Virus record (IMG/VR): IMGVR_UViG_3300009790_000027
Coordinates: 1 to 39,908 of that record
Direction: 5' to 3' (one strand)
Source of the DNA: a virus
Length of the DNA stretch: 39,908 nucleotides
The notes under the pieces were generated by a model. The model did not search any database, had not been told where the DNA came from, and was given only the letters and a program-made list of their open reading frames with translations. Below are positions 1-8,164 of this stretch, piece by piece. Every line of letters starts with the position of its first letter. Positions within the stretch are counted from its first letter, which is position 1. The translations under genes were made by a program, and so were the position numbers.

Positions 1-339
1 ATTGCAAATCCTGATTACGATGAGGATGATGAGGAGTCTGAGGAACTTATAGATAACCCCGATTACATACCAGCAGTCGAGCAAGAAGGGTCAGCAGTTA
101 TTGATAACCCTGATTACGTAGAAGCTAAAGAAGCTGTCGGGGAGCCAATGATTGAGAACCCTGATTATGTTCCTGCTGTTGGGGAGCCTACGATACCTAA
201 TCCAGACTACACAGTAGGGACTCCTGATCTTCCAAAAACTATTCCACAAGAAGGATTTACAGAAGACAAGGATTATATGAAGTGGGTTATTGAGAAGGCT
301 TGTGAGTCATATGCTAAAGAATTTGGTTTAATTGACTAG
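1..339 (+). CDS. NPDY-repeat protein, C-terminal part (5' end outside window)
   Basis: The frame is open from base 1 to the TAG at 337-339, giving 112 visible residues; an ATG at 148 is internal and unlikely to be the true start. The visible part has five copies of the tetrapeptide NPDY at about residues 3, 19, 36, 53 and 67, spaced 14-17 residues apart. Most have an Ile two residues before the Asn, and two are followed by PAV. The linkers are acidic. The last 35 residues lose the repeat and look helical (KWVIEKACESYAKEF). I do not recognise a family. Short proline-containing tandem repeats are common in phage tail and accessory proteins, but this does not assign a role. It overlaps the next gene by 8 nt, so the two are probably co-transcribed. 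It is in frame with the partial gene at 39840-39908 if the molecule is circular. Confidence 0.75.
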   Translation: MANPDYDEDDEESEELIDNPDYIPAVEQEGSAVIDNPDYVEAKEAVGEPMIENPDYVPAVGEPTIPNPDYTVGTPDLPKTIPQEGFTEDKDYMKWVIEKACESYAKEFGLID

Positions 340-853
340 AAGAAAGAATAAGACAAATACTGGAAAAGAGTTCGAGAATAGAATTTCCCAAATATCAGGG
401 TTTTATGAATCGCAAGGCAAGGCAGTATTAAGAAAATGTGACCCTCCCAGTAGGACTATTAATATTAATGGGAAGGTCATAACCACATTACTTAAAAACC
501 CTTTCCCAGATTTCGTTGGAGTTTGGACGACAGGGGGTGGAAGAGCGCTATATATCGAAGCTAAAAGCACAAAAGAGCCAAGGTTATCAATAATGTGCAA
601 GTCAGGCGGGCTTACTGTCCAGCAGACAAATTCACTTTCATGCTGGCACGATGCTGGCGCTGCTGTGGGAATTGTATGGGAGCATAATATGGCTTGGAAG
701 TTTGTTGGAATTAAACAAGTCCAAAAGACTCTGCTTATGAAAAGAGGGAGCCAACCCAGAAAAAGTATAAGGTGGGATGAAGCAGAGGAGATACCTTCTA
801 ATGGCGTTGTGTATATTGATTTCTTAAAGAATATCGCTCATCATTATGGGTAG
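332..853 (+). CDS. RecU-like Holliday junction resolvase
   Basis: The 173-residue product resembles RecU, a PD-(D/E)XK nuclease that cuts four-way DNA junctions and would resolve recombination intermediates before packaging. Visible landmarks in order are the N-terminal NTGKEFEN (residues 9-16), a YESQGKAVLRK stretch (25-35), PFPDFVGVW with the candidate metal-binding Asp60, YIEAKST with Glu76 and Lys78, and a Gln pair near residue 97. Length is near the shorter RecU proteins. The start is TTG at 332, which overlaps the upstream stop; the next ATG (405) would remove the EFEN motif, so TTG is preferred. RecU is best known from Firmicutes and their phages, but this alone does not identify the host. 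Family assignment is from motif pattern only. Confidence 0.72.
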   Translation: MTRRKNKTNTGKEFENRISQISGFYESQGKAVLRKCDPPSRTININGKVITTLLKNPFPDFVGVWTTGGGRALYIEAKSTKEPRLSIMCKSGGLTVQQTNSLSCWHDAGAAVGIVWEHNMAWKFVGIKQVQKTLLMKRGSQPRKSIRWDEAEEIPSNGVVYIDFLKNIAHHYG

Positions 854-980
854 ATGGCTATAAGAGCAGATATTAAAAATAAACCGAATGAAATGGAATT
901 AATGCCGTAGTTCACGCATAAAGTTATAGCAAACAAGGCGATAAAAGAAGCAATGGTAATAGGAAGTCTTGGTCGCTCAT

Positions 981-1904
981 TCATTTTGCTCTCTCAGTAT
1001 CTATATAGAACCTATATGCTGTAGCATTTTTACCTTCTATTATTGGAACATATGGTTTAAAAACCAGCCATGTAGCTCCAGTTGGTTTAGGTGGAGCGCC
1101 TCTTTCCACGTGCCAACCTTTTACACCTTTTCCATATTCCTCTTTGTAGGTAGGTACTTTAATGTGAACTTGTTCATCCAAATAAGGTATTCCGTTCTTA
1201 CTTAACCTTGCCCTAGGAAGAGGAACCACAAATTCGTTATGACTGTGACCAGTCGCCACAATGTCAGCATCTGGAATAATAGATGCCTGACGTTTCACAT
1301 TAAGAGTTCCAAAAGACATTGGAGCATCACCTCCTGATCCGTGAAACATCCATAATGTTTTAGAGTCTCTTATAACTTTAAGCCCTTCTTTATTTACAAA
1401 TCTAAATTGAAATTTCACCCAAGTTGAATAACCGCCCGTAAAGCATTGAGCCCCAGTTCTTTCCCTTAATGAGTGTGTAAGCCTGTCAGTGAGATTTGTT
1501 TCATGGGCTTTAAGTATCGCGGTTTCGTGATTACCTAATCCAAAAACTGGCATTATATCAGCGTATGGTTCAAAAAAATCGGCTGCGGTATCAACAAGGG
1601 AATCTAAATATTCACCATTTTGATGTTCTGGCCTTACGTCAGATTTGCTTGATCTTCTGTCATATTTGCCCTGCATGGCACAAAATAAATCCCCACCGTC
1701 CAAGCAAAAAGTTTTAAGCTCCTTTGCTTTATCTAAGTGTTTTTTCTCCAGCTTTTGATCTGACTTAGGATTATCGTGATGCCTATCAAATGACAGTAGA
1801 CATTTAAAAGTTGTATCCTTGCCTATAGCCCCATATGGAAAATCCATAGTAATAACAAAGGCGTTTTTGGCGGTTTTTTTTATGCTCCAAAGAGGTGCGT
1901 CCAT
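981..1904 (-). CDS. Calcineurin-like metallophosphoesterase
   Basis: The 307-residue protein carries the di-metal phosphoesterase signature: D40-x-H42, GGD (70-72), GNHE (124-127), a His in FHGSGG (188) and GHSH (219-222). Such enzymes hydrolyse phosphomonoesters or phosphodiesters; the substrate here cannot be read from sequence. It is the only gene on the minus strand in the left 27 kb and is divergent from the ParB-like gene at 2092, so it must have its own promoter in the gap 1905-2091. Mre11/SbcD belongs to the same superfamily and an SbcC-like ATPase is encoded at 30609, but the genes are far apart and oppositely oriented, so a partnership is speculative. Phage nucleotide or DNA phosphatase is an equal alternative. 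Confidence 0.75.
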   Translation of the reverse strand: MDAPLWSIKKTAKNAFVITMDFPYGAIGKDTTFKCLLSFDRHHDNPKSDQKLEKKHLDKAKELKTFCLDGGDLFCAMQGKYDRRSSKSDVRPEHQNGEYLDSLVDTAADFFEPYADIMPVFGLGNHETAILKAHETNLTDRLTHSLRERTGAQCFTGGYSTWVKFQFRFVNKEGLKVIRDSKTLWMFHGSGGDAPMSFGTLNVKRQASIIPDADIVATGHSHNEFVVPLPRARLSKNGIPYLDEQVHIKVPTYKEEYGKGVKGWHVERGAPPKPTGATWLVFKPYVPIIEGKNATAYRFYIDTERAK

Positions 1905-2091
1905 AACATTATTAGTTGCCCAATGACTCTATTCGCTAGAAACCTCCTACATAGATGGAAAGAGTCAAGGAACATTAACAATCTGTAAGGTTTAGGTGTC
2001 ACGACAAATAAAGACCCGTGGCAGTTTCATCAAGAGTTTGACTCTTGGTTAAAATTAGGCGATTGCTTAAAAGATTTATAAAACGAAACAT
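1905..2091. promoter_or_regulatory. Divergent intergenic region with AGAGTC/GACTCT arms
   Basis: This 187-nt gap separates a minus-strand gene from a plus-strand gene and so should hold both start regions. It contains GACTCT near 1925, AGAGTC near 1962 and a perfect 7-bp inverted repeat, CAAGAGT-TTG-ACTCTTG, near 2030-2046. The hexamer and its complement therefore occur four times in about 120 nt, as expected for an operator or a switchable hairpin. A TTGACT inside the repeat could be a -35 box, but I see no good -10 at the right distance. The plus-strand gene is preceded by AAAACGAAAC, the A-rich leader motif seen before several genes here. Confidence 0.4.
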
Positions 2092-2703
2092 ATGGAAATA
2101 GAAAATATTCCGATTGAGAAATTAAAGGTCTATGAGAAAAACAGTCGGACTCATAGCAAGAAACAAGTAGCTCAAGTTGTAGCTAGTATTAAAGAGTTTG
2201 GATTTACTAATCCTTTGTTAATTGATCAGGAAGGCACTCTGATTGCAGGTCATGGGAGATTAATGGCTGCAAAAGAATTAGGTATGGATCTCTTGCCGTG
2301 CGTAAGACTTTCACATCTTTCTGATGCTCAAAAAAGAGCGTATGTTATTGCAGATAATAAGATAGCGCTAAATTCTGGGTGGGATGATGACCTTCTGAAA
2401 TCTGAATTAAATGAATTGGATTCATTGGGATTTGATGTGGGAGTCACAGGTTTTGATGAGCTTTTGGAGGGAACTGGGCTTGAGGATAGTGCTAAAGGAG
2501 AAGTGGAGTTTTCGGAATATTTAAATGAAGCAAATAATTATGTGGTTCTTTTTTTCAACAATGACATTGATTGGTTGCAAGCCCAGACCCACTTCAATCT
2601 AAAGAGCGTTAGCTCTCAAAGAGCAAATGGCAAGCCTTGGAGTAAGGGTATAGGTAGGGTAGTCAATGGAGCAGAATATCTAGACAAGGTAAAAAACAAA
2701 TGA
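2092..2703 (+). CDS. ParB-like nuclease-fold (ParB/Srx) protein
   Basis: The 203-residue product begins with a ParB/sulfiredoxin-fold domain: the NSRTHS segment (17-22), a KEFGFTNPLLID strand pair, the GHGR motif (53-56) and the conserved ADNKIAL helix start (87-93). The C-terminal 80 residues match no family I recognise. In phages this domain is often fused or adjacent to DNA methyltransferases and base-modification enzymes rather than acting in partition. Here a methyltransferase follows with a 4-nt overlap and a glycosyltransferase follows that, so a role in directing or licensing a DNA modification is the most economical inference. There is no helix-turn-helix half as in true partition ParB. 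Confidence 0.75.
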   Translation: MEIENIPIEKLKVYEKNSRTHSKKQVAQVVASIKEFGFTNPLLIDQEGTLIAGHGRLMAAKELGMDLLPCVRLSHLSDAQKRAYVIADNKIALNSGWDDDLLKSELNELDSLGFDVGVTGFDELLEGTGLEDSAKGEVEFSEYLNEANNYVVLFFNNDIDWLQAQTHFNLKSVSSQRANGKPWSKGIGRVVNGAEYLDKVKNK

Positions 2704-3269
2704 AAGAAAGCAGGGTTAGAGAAAGGATCTATTTAGATAGGTCTAAGTTAGAAGAATTTGAAATTGATATATTAAATAGAAGGCATATTGAAAGGTATGC
2801 TATGGTCAGGCAATGGCTTTGGGGTAAAGTATTAGATGTAAGTTGTGGCTGTGGTTATGGAACTTATCTAGTTTCTAAAAACCCAGATGTAGAAAATATA
2901 ATTGGCATAGATATAAGTGATGATGCAATAAATTGGGCTAATGAAAATTTTAAGACCGATAAGTGTAATTTCATCAAAACTAACATTGAAGATTTTACGC
3001 AAGATGCAGATTCTTTAGTAAGTATAGAAACAATAGAGCATTTAGAAAATCCATATATTCTCAATGATTTGGCAGAACGGTGCCAGATTAAAGATATATT
3101 TGTTAGTTACCCAAGCAAAAAGACAACTCATTATAACCCTCACCACTTTAGAGATTTCATTGATGATGAAATAATCAGAGTGTTTTCTAATTATAGATTA
3201 GAACTAGTTATAAATCTGCACGAAGAAGTAAGAATACTTAAGTTATCTAGATATGTTTCAAGTTTATAG
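2700..3269 (+). CDS. Class I SAM-dependent methyltransferase
   Basis: The 189-residue protein has a clear Rossmann methyltransferase core. Motif I is VLDVSCGCGYG (44-54), the ribose-binding acidic residue is D71 in IIGIDIS, a motif II-like NIEDF lies near 95-99, and the motif IV/post-motif region reads SIETIEHLEN (108-117). The IEHLEN type is usual for methyltransferases of small molecules or sugars (UbiE/UbiG style) and lacks the DPPY or PCQ motif of ordinary DNA adenine or cytosine methylases. It overlaps the ParB-like gene by 4 nt and the glycosyltransferase by 17 nt, so the three are translationally linked. Its substrate may be a modified base, a sugar or a precursor; sequence cannot decide. 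Confidence 0.8.
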   Translation: MKESRVRERIYLDRSKLEEFEIDILNRRHIERYAMVRQWLWGKVLDVSCGCGYGTYLVSKNPDVENIIGIDISDDAINWANENFKTDKCNFIKTNIEDFTQDADSLVSIETIEHLENPYILNDLAERCQIKDIFVSYPSKKTTHYNPHHFRDFIDDEIIRVFSNYRLELVINLHEEVRILKLSRYVSSL

Positions 3270-4005
3270 TGCAAGTTATAAGAGAGCTGATATTGCTAGG
3301 ACGCATAAATATATTCCCTTTACAACTTATGTTGTTATGGAAAGTGAGGCAGATGAATATAGAAAAATACACGACAAGGTGTGGGCTATACCTGATGAGG
3401 TTCAAGGAAATCTAGCCAGAGTCTGGAATTATATATTAGATAATGGTGAAGGAGATGGAAACATAATCACTATAGATGATGATGTTAAATATTTTGGGAG
3501 ATGGAATGGTGCTAAACAAATAAAACTATGCAAGGAAGGTGCTTACAATATGATGCAAGAAGGCATGCAGTTAGCAGAAGATATGGATGTCAGGTATTGG
3601 GGGTTAAATTGCATTGCTGATAAGGGATCATATAGAGAGTATACCCCCTTTGGCACAAGGCAGTATATTGGTGGGCCTTTCCAAGCGCATAGGAACAATG
3701 AGCTAAGGTATGATGAAGAAATATACCTTAAGGAAGATTATGATATGACCTTGCAGGTTCTAAATAAATATAGGAAAAACCTAAGGTTAAATATGTATCA
3801 TTATATTTGTGAGCAAGCCACCATCAAAGGTGGGTGTGCAGATTACAGGAGCATAGCAAGGGAGATGGCTCAAAATGAGTTATTGAGGAAAAAATGGGGG
3901 TCAAATATAGTAAAAATGGATTCGGGAGCGTCACAGGTTAATAGGAAAAAGAAAACCACCTATGATATAAATCCCATCATAAAAATACCTATAACTGGAG
4001 TTTAA
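3253..4005 (+). CDS. GT-A glycosyltransferase, TET-associated (TAGT/GREB1-like) type
   Basis: The 250-residue protein opens like nucleotide-sugar GT-A enzymes: SASYKRADIARTHKYI (6-21), YVVMESEADEY (26-36), an IPDEVQGNLARVWN stretch (46-59) and a metal-binding acidic triad in ITIDDDV (72-78). A second acidic motif, KEDYDM (160-165), fits the catalytic or acceptor side. This order resembles the TET/JBP-associated glycosyltransferases described in phages and related to eukaryotic GREB1, predicted to add sugars to oxidised bases in DNA. No TET/JBP dioxygenase is visible in this window, so the hydroxylated base would have to come from elsewhere or the acceptor differs. An ordinary phage glycosyltransferase acting on a virion or cell-surface target is the alternative. 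Confidence 0.62.
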   Translation: MFQVYSASYKRADIARTHKYIPFTTYVVMESEADEYRKIHDKVWAIPDEVQGNLARVWNYILDNGEGDGNIITIDDDVKYFGRWNGAKQIKLCKEGAYNMMQEGMQLAEDMDVRYWGLNCIADKGSYREYTPFGTRQYIGGPFQAHRNNELRYDEEIYLKEDYDMTLQVLNKYRKNLRLNMYHYICEQATIKGGCADYRSIAREMAQNELLRKKWGSNIVKMDSGASQVNRKKKTTYDINPIIKIPITGV

Positions 4006-4027
4006 GGATATTTAAGGCTTTTTCGTA

Positions 4028-4056
4028 TTGACCTTTATATTGCTCTAGGGTATCAG
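4028..4056 (+). promoter_or_regulatory. Candidate sigma70-like promoter upstream of the DUF932-like gene
   Basis: TTGACC (4028-4033) is separated by 17 nt from TATCAG (4051-4056). The -35 box sits in the GTATTGAC context repeated at the stronger promoters near 29358, 34286 and 37664. The -10 box is weak (4 of 6 consensus bases). The leader runs about 75 nt to the ATG at 4134 and ends in ACAAAACGAAT. Confidence 0.4.
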
Positions 4057-4133
4057 TTTTTATTCCGAGAAGCATTCCATATCATTGCGATGAGTGGGTG
4101 TTTCATCTTGATAACAAATAACACAAAACGAAT

Positions 4134-5186
4134 ATGAAAAAAGGAATCACTATAAGTGACCTAGCGCAAAGAGTTGATAAAAACGCCAAAGCCAAAAGAG
4201 ATTTTGTTGCTGATTCTGGGTGCATTAGAATGAAAGCGGATGGTAAAACGCTAAATATAAATGGTGGCAAAGTAGAAGATATAGAGTTCAAAATGACTAA
4301 TATATGTCATAGGCAAATGGGAGGAACTCTAGGGATACCAGCTAAGTATTATGATAAATTAAGGGAAAAATCCCCATCATTACTGGCACAAAATGTTAAC
4401 TGGTGGCTTCATACAGAGCAAAGACAGCAAATGATAAGGACGTTAAGCCTAAAGGATGAGAATCCTATAGCTAGAGCTTTCCTTTCTGAAAGATATAGGC
4501 CACTGGATAATGTTGATTTAATAAATGAGTTGGTTCCACTTATTAATGAAAAAGGAGCTGATGTTAAATCATGTGAATTAACTGATAGTCATTTGTATTT
4601 ACACGCCTCTTTCCCTGAGATTGAAAGGGAAATCACAGAGGGTGATGTAGTGAGGAGTGGAATATTAATTAGAAACTCCGAAGTGGGGCTTTCATCTTTA
4701 AAGGTTCAGCCTTGGATTGAGAGATTAAAATGCCTAAATGGAATGATCGTTGCTGATTCAGGTGTCAGAAAATATCATGTAGGGAAAAATCTATCTAATG
4801 GCGATCTTGCTTATGAGTTAATGTCAGATGAGACCAAGCTAAAAACAGATAAAGCGTTTTGGTCACAAGTTAAAGATGTGGTAAAAAGCACTATAGATAT
4901 AAGCAAGTTTGAAAACATTGTAAATTCCTATGCCGAAAAAGCAAAAATCGAAGTAGCTACACCTGCCCGTGCAATAGAGGTCACTTCTAATCTTTTCAAT
5001 TTATCAGCAGATGAGGGCAACACAATGCTTCGGCACCTCTGCGAAGGTGGTGATTATAGCCAGTGGGGTATTGCAAACAGTGTTACGAGAATGGCTCATG
5101 ATCAAGAGTCTTATGACAGAGCCGTTGAGCTAGAAGAAGTTGGTGGCCATGTGATGGAGTTAAGCCAAAGAGTCTGGGCTGATTAA
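4134..5186 (+). CDS. DUF932-like phage/plasmid protein
   Basis: The 350-residue protein looks like the DUF932 (phage/plasmid-like, TIGR03299-type) family. Visible hallmarks are the LSERYRPLDN motif (about residues 117-126), which is preceded by a WLHTEQRQQMIRTLS stretch, and a central GILIRNSEVGLSSLKVQPWIERLKC block (about 174-198). The family is widespread in phages and plasmids but its biochemical role is unknown. Its strong position here, with a promoter-like sequence and an A-rich leader, suggests early expression. There are no transmembrane segments or metal motifs that I can see. The 84 nt after it contain a strong GC hairpin. Confidence 0.65.
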   Translation: MKKGITISDLAQRVDKNAKAKRDFVADSGCIRMKADGKTLNINGGKVEDIEFKMTNICHRQMGGTLGIPAKYYDKLREKSPSLLAQNVNWWLHTEQRQQMIRTLSLKDENPIARAFLSERYRPLDNVDLINELVPLINEKGADVKSCELTDSHLYLHASFPEIEREITEGDVVRSGILIRNSEVGLSSLKVQPWIERLKCLNGMIVADSGVRKYHVGKNLSNGDLAYELMSDETKLKTDKAFWSQVKDVVKSTIDISKFENIVNSYAEKAKIEVATPARAIEVTSNLFNLSADEGNTMLRHLCEGGDYSQWGIANSVTRMAHDQESYDRAVELEEVGGHVMELSQRVWAD

Positions 5187-5220
5187 AAAATTATTCTGTG
5201 CTGATGAGGACGCAGGATTA

Positions 5221-5257
5221 GGGGGGGGCGGATTTTTAAGCATTTCCTGCCCTCCCC
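5221..5257 (+). terminator. Strong GC hairpin after the DUF932-like gene
   Basis: GGGGGGGGC (5221-5229) pairs with GCCCTCCCC (5249-5257), nine pairs including one G-U. An inner GGA/TCC extension follows with one bulged base. No U-tract follows (GACTTTAAAAAAG), so it may be an mRNA-stabilising or Rho-type element rather than a classical terminator. Confidence 0.5.
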
Positions 5258-5270
5258 GACTTTAAAAAAG

Positions 5271-5603
5271 ATGTATAAAATAGTTAAAATAAAAAAGAAA
5301 TACAAAGGAATGGCCGAGGTTAGGAGCTTTGTTTATGAGGAAGCAAAGCTGAAAAAGAAAGGCTTAAGGTTTCAGTATATAAATTTCGAGGGGAAGATAG
5401 AATCAGTTATGTCTATTCCATTTGAAGAGTTAGGGAGGGGATTTGTAACCGCCCGTGGCATAAGAAGTAAGATAAATAAAAATCAAATATTTGATTTAAT
5501 ATCATTTTATTGGGAGGACGATAGAGAAAAAGAGAAGAAGGAAAAAGAAAAGCCTCAACTTGAATTAATGGATGATTTGTTCGCAGGAGAAAAAAGAATA
5601 TAG
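5271..5603 (+). CDS. Hypothetical protein, basic with charged C-terminus
   Basis: The 110-residue product is not recognised. It is Lys-rich, with an N-terminal KIVKIKKKYKG segment and a C-terminal EKEKKEKEKPQLELMDDLF stretch. The end motif PQLELMDDLF resembles short acidic or hydrophobic tails that dock onto partner proteins, such as clamp-binding or SSB-type tails, but this is only a resemblance. The start ATG at 5271 directly follows the GC hairpin. It ends 6 nt before the next ATG, so it is in the operon leading to the SNF2 helicase. Confidence 0.6.
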   Translation: MYKIVKIKKKYKGMAEVRSFVYEEAKLKKKGLRFQYINFEGKIESVMSIPFEELGRGFVTARGIRSKINKNQIFDLISFYWEDDREKEKKEKEKPQLELMDDLFAGEKRI

Positions 5604-5609
5604 TGAAAA

Positions 5610-5924
5610 ATGACATTAGTAATAATAGGCATAATAGTTTGGTTTTTAGCCATAGTTCTTATTTTAAGATTCTTCACTGTTGCCAAATGTCCGAAAGTAA
5701 AAAGGAAAAAAGAATTGCCTGTTTTTCAGAAACAATTACTCAATATAATGTCTGGAAGGGATCAGAATCAGGACATATCAGAATTACCTGAATCAAATAA
5801 TATATTTGATAGGAATCTGTATGAAAATCTAGATCCTTGGGAGCAGATGCAGTACATGGATGATCTAGCTGAACTTTCCGACAAGGTCACTCAAAAAGAA
5901 AAAGACAAGAAGGAAAATGAGTAA
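5610..5924 (+). CDS. Small single-pass membrane protein with a segment shared with the capsid protein
   Basis: The 104-residue protein has an N-terminal hydrophobic segment (residues 2-23) followed by a basic stretch (KCPKVKRKK), so it is probably an N-out, C-in membrane anchor. Residues 36-49 read LPVFQKQLLNIMSG. The major capsid protein has LPVHQKQLLNIMTG at residues 177-190, 12 of 14 identical, and both are followed by a PES then DR pattern. Third codon positions differ at many sites, so this is similarity at the protein level rather than a recent DNA copy. The C-terminal half is acidic and helical. It overlaps the helicase gene by 8 nt. No family is recognised; a link with capsid assembly or capsid-membrane contact is inferred only from the shared segment. 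Confidence 0.65.
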   Translation: MTLVIIGIIVWFLAIVLILRFFTVAKCPKVKRKKELPVFQKQLLNIMSGRDQNQDISELPESNNIFDRNLYENLDPWEQMQYMDDLAELSDKVTQKEKDKKENE

Positions 5925-7740
5925 TCTATGTTATTTGGATAATAACGAACTTGTAGTTTCTTTTCCTTATGACGTTGATCTAATAGATCGCATTAAAGAG
6001 CTTCCACAGCCTAATAGAAAATATGATCGAGATAAGCAGTCATGGGTTGTTTCGTTATCAAGATATGGAAAAATTAATGAGAGTGTTCTAAATGAGTTTG
6101 AACAGTTTTTAAATGACAATAATTTCAAGATCCATGTTGCTGTAAGGAATTACCTTACCGAGCTTGATGAGAAAATTGCTTCACAAAAATATTCAGATAA
6201 GAAAAGTATAGAGGAATCCATAGCAGGAGATAGCAACCTGTTAGTAGATGGTCTAGGTGGTGAGTTGAGGCCATTCCAGAGGGCAGGAGTGAGCTATATG
6301 ACCGAAAGAAAAAGAGTCTTATTGGGGGATGAAATGGGATTAGGGAAAACGGTACAAGCTATTGCAGCAGTATGCCATACAAAGTCTTTTCCATGCTTGG
6401 TTATATGCCCAGTTTCCTTACAGTTAAATTGGGCTAGGGAAATAGAGAAATGGGCGATAGGAAAAAGAGTCACCATGGAAGTAGAGGAGTCTGCGGACTT
6501 TACAGTTATTCCTTATTCTCAGGTAGTTAAACATGAGAAAATATTAAGTAAGGGAACTCATTGGGAAGCTCTTGTGTGTGATGAAAGTCATTATATAAAA
6601 AATGCAAAGGCTCAAAGAACTAAATCAGTAAGGGCTTTAGCAAAAGGAATACCGAATATCTATTTATTATCTGGCACCCCTATAGTTAATAGACCTGCTG
6701 AATTTATAACTCAGCTACAGATCCTTGATCGGTTAAATGAAATGGGTGGATGGAAGCATTTTACAGATAGGTATTGTGATGCAAAGCAAGAAAGGTTCGG
6801 GTTAAATATAAATGGGGCTAGTAATCTAACTGAATTAAATGGAAGACTAAGGGCGTCTTGTTATATAAGAAGATTCAAGAAAGATGTACTTACAGAGCTT
6901 CCAGACAAACAAAGAAGTGTTATAGAGGTTCCCATATCAAATAGAAAAGAATATGAGTCAACGCGAAAGGAAGTAAGAGATGAGTTAGTTAAGCTGAAAC
7001 TAAAAAGCAAAGACTTTACCCAAAGTATTCTAAATGAAGTAAGTGGCTTTGATTTAGAGCAATTAAAAGAAAAGTGGTTAGAGCTATTCGCAGATGATTC
7101 AGTCCCAAAAGCAAGTAGCTCTGCTAAACTTAAAAGATTGCTCCATGCTCGTTTATTGAGGCGTGAGTCATTTGTAGAAAACAGTGAAGGGATTCTGCTG
7201 TTGAATAAATTAAAGATAAGATCAATGCAAGGCAAGCTAAAGGCTGCTGTAGAGTGGATAGACCATTTCTTAGATTCTGGAGAAAAGCTGGTAATATTTT
7301 GTGAGCATGTGGAGGCACAAGAATTTCTTTATGAGAAGTTAGGGAAAAGGAGCACGGCGATTATGGCTCATATGGATGCAGAAACAAGGCAAAGAAGTGT
7401 AGATAGATTCCAAAACGATAAAAAAATAATTGCCATTGTCTGCTCTCTTGGAGCTGGAGGAGTCGGATTCACAATGACCGCATCCAGCAATGTCTTGTTT
7501 ATAGAGCAAGGGTGGACTCCTGCAATACATGACCAAGCGGAAGATAGAACCCATAGAATTGGGCAAAAGAATGCAGTTACAGCATATTATATGATAGGTA
7601 AAGATACCATAGATGGTGATATTTATAAGATTATAGAAAGAAAAAGAGCGATTGTTTCTGCGGCTTCAGATGGTATAGAAGGACAAGACATCTCTGTAGT
7701 GAAGCTTTTAATTGATCAGCTTGCTTCCGAGCAAGTGTGA
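5917..7740 (+). CDS. SNF2-family DNA helicase/ATPase with HARP-like N-terminus
   Basis: The 607-residue protein has an N-terminal segment (about 10-50: VVSFPYD...IKELPQPNRKYDRDKQSWVV, shortened) like the HARP domain of SMARCAL1-type annealing helicases. This is followed by the SNF2 core: Q-like LRPFQRAGVSYM (118-128), Walker A GDEMGLGKT (137-145), DESH box (222-225), SGTP motif III (252-255), and a C-terminal RecA lobe with SLGAGGVGFTMT and an HRIGQ motif VI. HARP-type enzymes rewind or remodel stalled forks and recombination intermediates on dsDNA. Here it probably serves phage replication or recombination with the RecU-like resolvase and the SbcC-like ATPase. The start is ATG 5917, overlapping the small membrane protein. 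All core motifs appear intact. Confidence 0.88.
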   Translation: MSNLCYLDNNELVVSFPYDVDLIDRIKELPQPNRKYDRDKQSWVVSLSRYGKINESVLNEFEQFLNDNNFKIHVAVRNYLTELDEKIASQKYSDKKSIEESIAGDSNLLVDGLGGELRPFQRAGVSYMTERKRVLLGDEMGLGKTVQAIAAVCHTKSFPCLVICPVSLQLNWAREIEKWAIGKRVTMEVEESADFTVIPYSQVVKHEKILSKGTHWEALVCDESHYIKNAKAQRTKSVRALAKGIPNIYLLSGTPIVNRPAEFITQLQILDRLNEMGGWKHFTDRYCDAKQERFGLNINGASNLTELNGRLRASCYIRRFKKDVLTELPDKQRSVIEVPISNRKEYESTRKEVRDELVKLKLKSKDFTQSILNEVSGFDLEQLKEKWLELFADDSVPKASSSAKLKRLLHARLLRRESFVENSEGILLLNKLKIRSMQGKLKAAVEWIDHFLDSGEKLVIFCEHVEAQEFLYEKLGKRSTAIMAHMDAETRQRSVDRFQNDKKIIAIVCSLGAGGVGFTMTASSNVLFIEQGWTPAIHDQAEDRTHRIGQKNAVTAYYMIGKDTIDGDIYKIIERKRAIVSAASDGIEGQDISVVKLLIDQLASEQV

Positions 7741-7759
7741 GCTTAATGTATAAACGAAA

Positions 7760-8164
7760 ATGGCAGCAGGAAGACCAAAAGTTAACATAGACAAAGCACT
7801 AGTGAAAAAACTTGCAGCACTCCACTGCACGGTAGATGAAATTGCTGATATAGTAGGGTGTGGAAGAGCTACTATCTATAGAGAGGCAAAAGAGGAGTTA
7901 GATGCTGGAAGATCTGAAGGTAAGAAACTATTAAGAACGATGCAGTTTAATTCAGCTCAAAAGGGTTCTGCTGCCATGTTAATATGGTTAGGAAAACAAA
8001 TTTTAGGACAAAAGGATCAGCAGGAAATTGCTGTAGTTGATGAAGAAGAAAAGAGGTTAACAGAGGAGGATGTAGACGCAATGCTCAATAAAATAACAGG
8101 AAATGAAAATAGCGGAAATGGAAATGGGGACAAAGAGAGCAGCTCTCCCCCAGTTAGCGAGTAG
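7760..8164 (+). CDS. Terminase small subunit
   Basis: The 134-residue protein begins with a helix-turn-helix (about 20-46: AALHCTVDEIADIVGCGRAT, then IYREA) that would bind the packaging site. It continues with a helical oligomerisation region (GKKLLRTMQFNSAQKGSAAMLIWLGKQILG, shortened here) typical of small terminases, then an acidic tail. It lies directly before the large terminase with a 62-nt overlap, the usual order. The start ATG 7760 is preceded by TAAACGAAA with no Shine-Dalgarno, the A-rich leader seen elsewhere in the window. The packaging site often lies in or near this gene in siphoviruses, but I cannot point to it. Confidence 0.8.
   Translation: MAAGRPKVNIDKALVKKLAALHCTVDEIADIVGCGRATIYREAKEELDAGRSEGKKLLRTMQFNSAQKGSAAMLIWLGKQILGQKDQQEIAVVDEEEKRLTEEDVDAMLNKITGNENSGNGNGDKESSSPPVSE

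Noticed and set aside
5196-5220. CTGATGAG followed by GACGCAGG, reminiscent of a hammerhead ribozyme core
   Set aside because: The required GAAA after stem II and suitable flanking stems are missing.
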